Source of the DNA: an uncultured Prevotella sp.
Lineage (GTDB): Bacteria > Bacteroidota > Bacteroidia > Bacteroidales > Bacteroidaceae
NCBI GenBank assembly: GCA_934196725.1
Contig: CAKPWR010000094.1
Span: forward strand, 1-6,708
Reading direction: 5' to 3'
DNA length: 6,708 nt
The notes below the pieces were generated by a model. That model saw nothing but the letters and a program-made list of their open reading frames with translations, was not told where the DNA came from and ran no database searches. The position numbers and the translations under genes are program-made. Every line of letters starts with the position of its first letter. The stretch's first letter is position 1. Shown here piece after piece: positions 1-5,940 of this stretch.

Positions 1-103
1 AGTTAAGTTTTCATAAGCATTTCTTAATATAAGTTATTGATTTACAGACGATTAAATATTAATTTAACGCAGTATTGATATAGGATAATCCAATAAAAAA
101 CAG

Positions 104-111
104 TAACTTTG
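104..111 (+). promoter_or_regulatory. Bacteroidetes-type -7 promoter box (TAACTTTG)
   Basis: TAACTTTG fits the Bacteroidetes primary sigma -7 consensus TAnnTTTG exactly. It lies about 80 bp before the most likely start codon of the outer-membrane protein gene. Transcription would be expected to begin a few bases downstream, around 115-118. No good -33 TTG/TTTG is seen at the usual 19-21 bp spacing; the nearest TTG (75-77) is about 26 bp away, so the upstream half is weak. The box overlaps a possible in-frame TTG start at 109, which argues against translation starting there. Confidence 0.65.
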
Positions 112-118
112 CACTCCA

Positions 119-134
119 TTAAGCGAAAGCTTAG
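119..134 (+). other. 5' leader hairpin with GAAA tetraloop
   Basis: A five-base-pair stem (TAAGC pairing with GCTTA, plus one outer T-G wobble) closes a GAAA loop at 125-128, a GNRA-type tetraloop. It sits immediately after the -7 box, so it would fold at or within a few bases of the mRNA 5' end. Such 5'-terminal stem-loops can protect transcripts from 5'-end-dependent decay; that role is inference. The stem is short and could be chance. Confidence 0.4.
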
Positions 135-192
135 AAAGCGACGTATTCAGAAAGTAACATATCAACGATATAAGACTAATCGAAAAAAACAG

Positions 193-2673
193 ATGAATCA
201 AAAAATGAAAAGACGAGGGCTCATCGGCCTCGCAGCAATCGCTGCGCTGACCTTTGCCCTACCCGCCCACGCCCAGGACGAGGATGAGATTAAGAAGAAC
301 AATGCCAAGGGCGACACCCTGACATTCAATGCCAGCGACTTCGTACTTCCAGAAGGAGCCAACCTCGACCGCCTCTTGCGCAAGCTCCCCGGGATAACCT
401 ACTACAGTAGCGGCAATGTAGAGATGGATGGAATCACCATCAAGGAAATGACGGTGGAAACCAAGTCTTTCTTCAAGAACAGCATCTCCAGCATCACTTC
501 ACGTATTCCTGCCTACGCCATCCAGTACGTCAAGTTCTACGACTACGATCAGGGTAAGCGTATGTCTATCAAACTGAAGAAGGAGTACAAGAAGAAATGG
601 TGGGCAGAATTCTCGGCTGCACTCGGTCCGGACAACCGATATTCGGAAAAGGTATTTGCCATGATTGATGACAAGAAACTCCGAATGACCGTGTATGGAA
701 ACGTGAATGACATCAACGACTCACGACAGCCGGGACAGGAAACGGAATGGACACCTGCAGAAGCTGCAAAGAACCAGCGCACCACGCAGACCGGAGGCTT
801 CGACTACCGAAAGAAAGAGAAGAAATGGGATGCTACCGGTTACCTGACATTCAGCCGTACCAACACGGAAAGCGTGACCGACATCAACAAGATCAACTTC
901 ATAGAATCGGGAAATACGGCACAGACCTCTCACGCCTATGGCGAGAACAAGAAGATGAAAATCGATACCTATCACGATTTTCATACCATGCTGGGGGCTG
1001 TAGATGTGCATGTCAAGCCGAAATTCCAGTATAATTCCGGCGATAATGTCACCACGACAGATGCTTCGGAATCGAGATTACCGGATGCTTCGGAAACAGG
1101 GAAATCAGAAGGTTCGGAGTATGGAAAATCAGAAGATTCGAAGTCTGATACATCGGCAGCATTACTCATCAATGACAGCCGGAACATAGCTTCCACCCAA
1201 AGCCACAGCTATACGGCAGGCATTTCTGCCTCCGCCAGCATCAAGTTTGACAACAAGCGCAAGCAGCTGAAAGCAGATATCGGCGGCACCAACAAAGGCG
1301 GAAGGGAAGACAAGCGCACGGAGCAGACCGTAAATTACTACGATGTTTCCATCGACTCCACCTATTATAATAGTCAGCGTCTCTTCACCCGCCCTATCGA
1401 CTACACCGAGTATTACGCCAAGTTCAGCTATCTCTGGCTCACTCCCCGCACCCTCTCTACCGTGCAATATCAGTATAAGCACAGCAGTCAGCACGAGGAA
1501 ATGGCAGAAACAGGAACCCAGAATGGCAACAACAGTTACCAGCAGCGGGAGAACGACAACTATCATGAGTTCACCTACAAGCTGCAATGGGGATACATCA
1601 ATTCGCTGGGTGTATGGAATGCGAATCTCTTCCTGCCGATAGGACTTCACAGCATCAACCGCACCTATACGAGGAGCGATTTCGACCGCACCCATACCGA
1701 CCGTTATTGGGCGTTTGACATGAAGAATACCTATCTGCAATGGCGCAGCAACAATTTGCGCCACAAGCTGACGCTCCTTTTCCAGAGTACATCCACAAGA
1801 CCGGAGATTGAGCAGACGGAAGAGGTAACCATCACCACCGATGCACAGAATTACTATCGCGGTAACAGCAACCTGAAGGCGCAGTGGCTGCTGAACAGAA
1901 GACTTACTTACTCCTATCTGAGCAAGGACATGCGCTACGAGCTGAAGATGCAGGTAATCAGAGAAAACACCTACAACGCCATCGTAAACAAGCTCTCTTA
2001 CGACCGTCCGTCGGGTAGAAAGCTTTATACCTACGATAACGCCAACGGCAACAACAGTACGAAGATGAGATGGATTCTCGGAATGCCGCTCACATCGGGC
2101 TCTAACCTGTTCTTGCACAACGACGTAACGTATGGAATCCAGCAAAAGGTGAGTCTGGAGGAGACCAAGAACGAAGATATCCTCTCGACTCTGAAGAAGA
2201 AGGCCACCGTGCGCAGCATCGACGACGACCTGAGATTGAAATGGAAGACGGGCGAACAGGTATTCACCCTCCGCTCCCGATTCCGCCAGTCCTATACCAA
2301 CAGCAATGGAACCATCTCTCATCCTATCGACTGGGAGTTCGGTCTGCTGTCTCATCTCCATCTGCCATGGAATTTGGATCTGGCGAACAACTTCAATCTC
2401 TATACGCGCAGAAAATATACCACCAAGGAGTTGAATACCAACGATTTCGTATGGGATGCCCGCCTGGTTCGCACATTCCTGAACAATAAGCTGATGGTGG
2501 TGCTGGAAGGCTTTGATATTCTCAAGCAGCTGAAGCATGTGGAATATACGCAGAACAGTAGCTACATCAGCAGTAAGAGCACCAATGTGATTCCATCCTA
2601 TATGATGGCATGCGTGGTTTATCGTCTGAACCACAGCACCAAGAAATACAAGCCTGGTAAGCATTGGTATTAA
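193..2673 (+). CDS. Outer-membrane beta-barrel protein, TonB-receptor-like (OMP_b-brl_3 type)
   Basis: From the ATG at 193 the protein has 826 residues. Residues 1-27 form a signal peptide: basic MNQKMKRR, a hydrophobic core, and a likely signal peptidase I site after AHA. Residues about 42-132 resemble a TonB-receptor plug (LDRLLRKLPGI at 59-69, then a short beta-rich stretch and IKLKKEYKKKW), as in Bacteroidetes beta-barrel proteins of the PF14905 type. The rest is rich in alternating beta strands with Tyr, Trp and Asn, and ends with the family-like pattern GFDILKQL then PSYMMACVVYRLN, the last strand before a short basic tail. The N-terminal carboxypeptidase-like regulatory domain common in relatives is absent. 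The reading frame extends upstream to a TTG at 109, but this overlaps the promoter -7 box and would add a very basic 28-residue tail before the signal peptide, so ATG 193 (or ATG 205) is preferred. It probably sits in the outer membrane; the ligand cannot be told. It is convergent with the polyol genes and has no evident functional link to them. Confidence 0.8.
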   Translation: MNQKMKRRGLIGLAAIAALTFALPAHAQDEDEIKKNNAKGDTLTFNASDFVLPEGANLDRLLRKLPGITYYSSGNVEMDGITIKEMTVETKSFFKNSISSITSRIPAYAIQYVKFYDYDQGKRMSIKLKKEYKKKWWAEFSAALGPDNRYSEKVFAMIDDKKLRMTVYGNVNDINDSRQPGQETEWTPAEAAKNQRTTQTGGFDYRKKEKKWDATGYLTFSRTNTESVTDINKINFIESGNTAQTSHAYGENKKMKIDTYHDFHTMLGAVDVHVKPKFQYNSGDNVTTTDASESRLPDASETGKSEGSEYGKSEDSKSDTSAALLINDSRNIASTQSHSYTAGISASASIKFDNKRKQLKADIGGTNKGGREDKRTEQTVNYYDVSIDSTYYNSQRLFTRPIDYTEYYAKFSYLWLTPRTLSTVQYQYKHSSQHEEMAETGTQNGNNSYQQRENDNYHEFTYKLQWGYINSLGVWNANLFLPIGLHSINRTYTRSDFDRTHTDRYWAFDMKNTYLQWRSNNLRHKLTLLFQSTSTRPEIEQTEEVTITTDAQNYYRGNSNLKAQWLLNRRLTYSYLSKDMRYELKMQVIRENTYNAIVNKLSYDRPSGRKLYTYDNANGNNSTKMRWILGMPLTSGSNLFLHNDVTYGIQQKVSLEETKNEDILSTLKKKATVRSIDDDLRLKWKTGEQVFTLRSRFRQSYTNSNGTISHPIDWEFGLLSHLHLPWNLDLANNFNLYTRRKYTTKELNTNDFVWDARLVRTFLNNKLMVVLEGFDILKQLKHVEYTQNSSYISSKSTNVIPSYMMACVVYRLNHSTKKYKPGKHWY
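1060..1155 (+). repeat. Four degenerate 24-bp repeats encoding a Ser/Glu-rich loop
   Basis: Four consecutive 24-bp units (1060-1083, 1084-1107, 1108-1131, 1132-1155) encode eight-residue units DASESRLP, DASETGKS, EGSEYGKS and EDSKSDTS. Units 1 and 2 share an exact GATGCTTCGGAA at their starts. Units 2-3 and 3-4 share near-identical GAAATCAGAAG-like junctions 24 bp apart. The repeats are in frame with the outer-membrane gene and begin at residue 290 of the 826-residue protein. The charged, serine-rich composition suits an extramembrane loop of the barrel; whether it faces outside or the periplasm is not known. Confidence 0.7.
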
Positions 2674-2699
2674 GCTGATAGATTCAGACAAATACGCTC

Positions 2700-2748
2700 A
2701 TAAAAAACTCGGGATGCTTCTAATTGAGAAACATCCCGAGTTTTTTAT
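2700..2748. terminator. Bidirectional intrinsic terminator between convergent genes
   Basis: A perfect 17-bp inverted repeat (2700-2716 with 2732-2748) has the GC-rich core CTCGGGATG/CATCCCGAG flanked by A6 on the left and T6 on the right. Each strand therefore reads a stem followed by a U-tract. The loop can pair further (TTCT 2718-2721 with AGAA 2727-2730) after a single mismatch. It lies 26 bp after the stop of the outer-membrane gene and 31 bp past the stop of the leftward transporter gene, so it should terminate both transcripts. Confidence 0.92.
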
Positions 2749-2779
2749 ACCCTTCTTATTTATGTCTTACTGATATCTT

Positions 2780-4078
2780 TTATGCTTCCTGCTTCTTGTA
2801 GCCCACAAGTCCGTACCAGAGGATGACGAACTCGCAGAAGAGAGGAACGAGCCAGGTGAACTGCCATGAACCGATATAATCGGCAAGCAAACCCTGAAGA
2901 ACAGGGAAGACTGCACCACCGAAAACACCCATCATAAACACACCTGAAGCCTTGGAAGTATATTCCTTCAAGCCATCAACTGCCAAGGTGAAGATGCAAC
3001 TCCACATCACACTATGGAACAATCCCACAGCCGCCATCAGCCAGAGATTCTCTGTAAACATGGAAACAGACATCAATGCAATGGCAGCCACCGTAACGGT
3101 GATAAGCATAGGGCGAGGCGCCACGTTCTTCAAACCGGCAGAAACCATTCTGCCTATCATGAATCCACCCCAATAGAGCGTGGCAAGAAGGGCTGGCGAA
3201 AGATTGTAACCATGACCCATCAGATCCATCGCATGGAGATTCATATTGTTGCCGATTCCCACCTCGGTTCCCACATAGAAGAAGATGGTAATCACACCAT
3301 ACTTCAAATGGCGGAACGACCAGATGCTGCGCTTCTTCGCATTCTTGGAATCAGCTGCTGAAGTCTTCGTCTCTACATCCGGAGTTTCCTCTCTTGTTCC
3401 CTCAATATCAGGGAGATTCGCCTTGGAAGTGCTCCATGTGGTAAAGGCGATGATGAGCATCATCACCAGAAAAGGAATGGTGAGCTGATCGGCAGAAACA
3501 CTATCCAGAGACACACCTGCAAACATCACGCCCGTTACGAAGAAAGGAGCGATGGTTGTTCCGAAAGAATTCACCGCACAGGTGAAGTTCATACGCTGCA
3601 CCGGTTGGGTTCCTGGCAAAGGATAGGCAGCAATGTAAGGATTGATAACCACCTGAAGCATTGCCGCAGCCGTACCCATCAGATAAGAACCGAAAAGGAA
3701 AACGAAATATCCGAACGGTACGAAATCCTCAGAGAGATGCACACCTGCCCCACCCCAATATTCGGCAATCAGCGCCGAAGCGAGATAGAAGGCAAGTCCC
3801 AGCACCATCACTATCATCGAACGGACGAGCGTCTTCTTATAGCCAATTTTATCCAGCAATCGCCCCGTCTTCGCACTATTGAGCAGATAGCCCAGGAAGA
3901 AGGCGAAGGAGATGAGCGTTGCCAGGGAATTCCTGGTGGTGGTAACCTCCGAGAGGAAAGCTATCTTCAAAGGACCCTGACACTGACCGTTGACGGTGGT
4001 AAGGAAGCCCACTATAAAATATATGAATGTCAAGAGTAGGAATGGTCCTGCACTCCTGAGCGTTATCGATTGTTTCAT
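2780..4078 (-). CDS. FHS-family MFS sugar/polyol transporter
   Basis: This 432-residue inner-membrane protein has about 12 hydrophobic segments and a charged central cytoplasmic loop at residues about 219-255. Residues 72-82 (GRLLDKIGYKK) are the MFS motif A between TM2 and TM3. Features typical of the FHS group (FucP/GluP-like) are LQVVINPYIAA (141-151), NSFGTTIAP (170-178) and YVGTEVGIGN (268-277). The two acidic residues that E. coli FucP uses for proton coupling (D46 and E135) are not evident: the TM1 stretch reads FLTTVNGQCQGPL, and the E135 position appears to be Q142, as in GluP-like members. Fucose specificity is therefore not supported. It lies 108 bp downstream of the dehydrogenase on the same strand and is probably co-transcribed with it, so mannitol, another polyol or fructose is the likely substrate. 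Family assignment is firm; substrate is inference. The ATG at 4078 lacks a Shine-Dalgarno sequence, as is usual in this phylum. Confidence 0.88.
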   Translation of the reverse strand: MKQSITLRSAGPFLLLTFIYFIVGFLTTVNGQCQGPLKIAFLSEVTTTRNSLATLISFAFFLGYLLNSAKTGRLLDKIGYKKTLVRSMIVMVLGLAFYLASALIAEYWGGAGVHLSEDFVPFGYFVFLFGSYLMGTAAAMLQVVINPYIAAYPLPGTQPVQRMNFTCAVNSFGTTIAPFFVTGVMFAGVSLDSVSADQLTIPFLVMMLIIAFTTWSTSKANLPDIEGTREETPDVETKTSAADSKNAKKRSIWSFRHLKYGVITIFFYVGTEVGIGNNMNLHAMDLMGHGYNLSPALLATLYWGGFMIGRMVSAGLKNVAPRPMLITVTVAAIALMSVSMFTENLWLMAAVGLFHSVMWSCIFTLAVDGLKEYTSKASGVFMMGVFGGAVFPVLQGLLADYIGSWQFTWLVPLFCEFVILWYGLVGYKKQEA

Positions 4079-4115
4079 AATCGTCTAGGTTTATATTAGA
4101 GAAAGTTAAGCTATC

Positions 4116-4159
4116 GTCAGGTGTTTCGACAGATTTTGCAATCCATTAAAACACCTGAC
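4116..4159 (-). other. Intercistronic mRNA hairpin with GCAA tetraloop
   Basis: Positions 4116-4126 (GTCAGGTGTTT) pair perfectly with 4149-4159 over 11 bp. Read on the minus strand, the 22-nt interior also folds: a seven-pair stem (five Watson-Crick, two G-U) closes a GCAA tetraloop, separated from the outer stem by one wobble and one A-C mismatch. The G-U pairs exist only in the minus-strand RNA, which is the sense of the dehydrogenase-transporter transcript. No U-tract follows on that strand, so it is not a standard terminator. It lies 27 bp past the dehydrogenase stop and 37 bp before the transporter start. It could stabilise a processed mRNA, tune transporter expression, or partly attenuate transcription. 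Confidence 0.65.
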
Positions 4160-4186
4160 TTTTATTCCCAAAAATTATTCTCTATA

Positions 4187-5683
4187 TTACAGAATTTCTT
4201 CTTCCAAAACCTTCATGGCACCCTTTGCCTTGATGTCTTCCACCATCTTCAGGTAAAGCTCTACGAAATGAGAAGCAGCCTTGAGATTGGTGCTTGTAAA
4301 GGCTGAGATACCGAGAAAATCGAGTGCATTATCGCTTTCGATAGCCTTATGGTCATCAACGGTGAGCCATGGATCAGCTACCTCGAAAGCATCACCGTTG
4401 TCATCTACCTGATACTTCAGATAATGACGGTAAGCAGCAAAGAGATAAGCCACACGCTTGAACTCTACATCCTGACGCTTGCCAGAAGCATCATCAGCAA
4501 TCATCTTCTCCAGGTTCGGCATCACGTAAACAGGGAACTTGCTGGCACCATCGAAGCAGAGACGAGCCACCTGGTCGCTGACCATACGGTTGCCGAAACG
4601 CTCTACCAGGCACTGCTTGTATTCCTCGAGATCAGTATCCTTTGGAGCTGGTACATAAGGAGTGATGTCTTCGTCCATGAAGGCACGAACAAACTTACGG
4701 ATTCTCTCATCGTGCATGGCTGCATCTACCTTGCGGTAACCGCCGAGGAAAGATGGATAAGAGAGCAATGTATGAGAAGCATTCAAGAGAGAAAGCTTCA
4801 TATTCTCGAAGGCAGTCACATCGTCGGTCATCTGAGCACCCACGGTTTCCCAAGCAGGACGACCGGCTGCAAAGTTATCCTCTACTACCCACTGGATGAA
4901 GTCCTCGCAATATACAGGAGCCTCATCGCAAGTGCCATTCTGAGCATTCAGACGCTCGATATCAGCAGGACGGGTAGCTGGAGTAATACGGTCAACCATT
5001 GAATTAGGGAAGGTAACGTTCTCCTCCATCCAGACAGCGAGTTCCTTGTCCTGAGCCTCGATGAAAGTCATGAACGCCTTGCGGGCAGTATTGCCATTGT
5101 GCTGCAGATTATCGCATGAGAGGATGGTGATAGGACCATTGCCTGCTGCCTTGCGGCGGCGCAATCCCTCGGCAACATATCCGAAGGCTGTAACCGGCTT
5201 GGCAGGATTCTCGATATCGTGAGCCACCTGTGCATTGTCGAGCATGAATTCGCCGCTCTGACGAGAGATGTTGTATCCGCCCTCGGTGATGGTGAGGGTG
5301 ATGATCTTGATATCCTTAGACGCAATCTTGTTCAAGATCTGCTCCTGCTCCTCAATGCCCCAATAGAGTTCAACGAGCGCACCCAACTGATAAACCTGGA
5401 TGCTGTCATCGCGTCCACATACGGTAAGGGTGTATTCACCGTCCTGCTTTTTCAGGGCATGGTAGAGGCGTTCATCGCCTGGGAGAATCATTGCTCCACA
5501 GATACCCCAGTTCTGCTGGGTATTGTTCTCGAGAAGCTTGCTGGTCATAAACTCCAAGTGAGCACGGTGGAAATTACCTACTCCGAAGTGCAGGATACCT
5601 GCCTTTACCAAACTGCGGTTATAAGCATAACCATTCACTACCTGAGCTGCATTTGCTGCGTTTGCATTCACTAAATTTGCCAT
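4187..5683 (-). CDS. Long-chain polyol dehydrogenase, mannitol 2-dehydrogenase type
   Basis: This 498-residue cytoplasmic enzyme probably oxidises D-mannitol to D-fructose with NAD+ (reversible). Residues 29-42 (GILHFGVGNFHRAH) form the glycine-rich nucleotide-binding start. ITLTITEGGYN (128-138), SCDN (189-192), VDRITP (230-235) and KLSLLNASH (296-304) are family signatures. Compared from memory with Pseudomonas fluorescens mannitol 2-dehydrogenase (about 493 residues), the active-site residues N191, D230, K295, N300, H303 and R373 all appear here with a constant offset of one: N192, D231, K296, N301, H304, R374. D70 in the PGDER stretch may match the Asp that favours NAD+. The frame is open far upstream, to 5965, but that extension crosses the promoter and operators and is not protein-like; the ATG at 5683 gives the family length. 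Fructuronate reductase or arabinitol dehydrogenase are relatives and possible alternatives. It is flanked by a LacI regulator upstream and a sugar transporter downstream. Confidence 0.9.
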   Translation of the reverse strand: MANLVNANAANAAQVVNGYAYNRSLVKAGILHFGVGNFHRAHLEFMTSKLLENNTQQNWGICGAMILPGDERLYHALKKQDGEYTLTVCGRDDSIQVYQLGALVELYWGIEEQEQILNKIASKDIKIITLTITEGGYNISRQSGEFMLDNAQVAHDIENPAKPVTAFGYVAEGLRRRKAAGNGPITILSCDNLQHNGNTARKAFMTFIEAQDKELAVWMEENVTFPNSMVDRITPATRPADIERLNAQNGTCDEAPVYCEDFIQWVVEDNFAAGRPAWETVGAQMTDDVTAFENMKLSLLNASHTLLSYPSFLGGYRKVDAAMHDERIRKFVRAFMDEDITPYVPAPKDTDLEEYKQCLVERFGNRMVSDQVARLCFDGASKFPVYVMPNLEKMIADDASGKRQDVEFKRVAYLFAAYRHYLKYQVDDNGDAFEVADPWLTVDDHKAIESDNALDFLGISAFTSTNLKAASHFVELYLKMVEDIKAKGAMKVLEEEIL

Positions 5684-5783
5684 AATTCTTGTATTGTTAG
5701 CTGTTATTATTAATTGTTTACTCTTTACGAAAGCAAGCCGTCCAAGATGTCTCTTCAGCGAGCTTGTCTCTCGTTTTCGTTGG

Positions 5784-5791
5784 CAAAGATA
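5784..5791 (-). promoter_or_regulatory. -7 promoter box for the dehydrogenase-transporter operon
   Basis: Read on the minus strand this is TATCTTTG, an exact match to the Bacteroidetes -7 consensus TAnnTTTG. It lies about 100 bp before the dehydrogenase ATG, giving a 5' leader of roughly 95 nt. The -33 region is poor: only a T-run (5809-5813 on the minus strand) sits near the expected spacing. A second near-match, TATCTTTT, lies 26 bp further upstream (5817-5810). A weak -33 would fit a promoter that needs activator help. Confidence 0.65.
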
Positions 5792-5817
5792 GTTCGATTT
5801 TTCGAGATAAAAAGATA

Positions 5818-5833
5818 TTTTTTTCGAAAAAAA
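5818..5833. other. 16-bp perfect palindrome T7-CG-A7
   Basis: Seven Ts, CG, then seven As form a perfect palindrome just upstream of the expected -33 region of the operon promoter and next to the first operator core. The A- and T-tracts would bend or stiffen the DNA and could act as an UP-like element. As RNA it would be a poor hairpin, since there is no unpaired loop. A binding-site role is speculative. Confidence 0.35.
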
Positions 5834-5836
5834 CTT

Positions 5837-5878
5837 GCAAACGTTCCCGCAAACGTTCCCAATTTCTGCAAACGTTTT
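5837..5878. promoter_or_regulatory. Three LacI/PurR-like operator cores
   Basis: GCAAACGTT occurs three times in the same orientation, at 5837-5845, 5849-5857 and 5868-5876. The first two belong to an exact tandem 12-bp repeat (GCAAACGTTCCC twice, 5837-5860). Each has the central AACGTT palindrome and the GCAAACG half-site of LacI-family operators such as the PurR box ACGCAAACGTTTGCGT, with a weaker second half. Core centres are 12 and 19 bp apart. The adjacent lacI-family gene is the obvious candidate binder. All three lie about 55-90 bp upstream of the -7 box, which favours activation or looping over direct promoter occlusion; this is inference. Confidence 0.7.
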
Positions 5879-5883
5879 AAATA

Positions 5884-5931
5884 CTTTCAGTAATTTCCGG
5901 GAACCACTTTCTGGCGATTTCCGGGAACCAC
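5884..5931. repeat. Two 24-bp-spaced copies of a TTCCGGGAA-containing element
   Basis: ATTTCCGGGAACCAC is present twice without mismatch, at 5893-5907 and 5917-5931, exactly 24 bp apart. Each copy contains the near-palindrome TTCC-G-GGAA. The repeats lie directly after the lacI stop codon and upstream of the operator cores. The 24-bp period is about two helical turns, so both copies would face a similar side of the DNA. This could be a binding site for a second regulator or a small local duplication. No U-tract follows on the lacI strand, so a terminator role is not supported. Confidence 0.6.
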
Positions 5932-5940
5932 GAAGTTTGA

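Noticed and set aside
109..192. TTG start giving an 854-residue outer-membrane protein
   Set aside because: The TTG is part of the TAACTTTG promoter box, and the added 28 residues are strongly basic and precede a complete signal peptide.
1162..2691. A 509-codon open frame on the minus strand opposite the outer-membrane gene
   Set aside because: Its product has a hydrophobic, low-information composition with no recognisable motif, and it lies fully antisense to a gene with a signal peptide and family-typical ends. It also lacks promoter or terminator signals. It is a codon-bias shadow.
4101..4108. Possible separate promoter for the transporter (TAACTTTC on the minus strand)
   Set aside because: It misses the final G of the -7 consensus, has no -33 partner at proper spacing, and lies only about 22 bp before the ATG. 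Co-transcription with the dehydrogenase is simpler, though an internal promoter is not excluded.
4349..5002. A 217-codon plus-strand frame within the dehydrogenase gene
   Set aside because: It is antisense to a gene with complete catalytic residues and has no recognisable domain or leader; a shadow frame.
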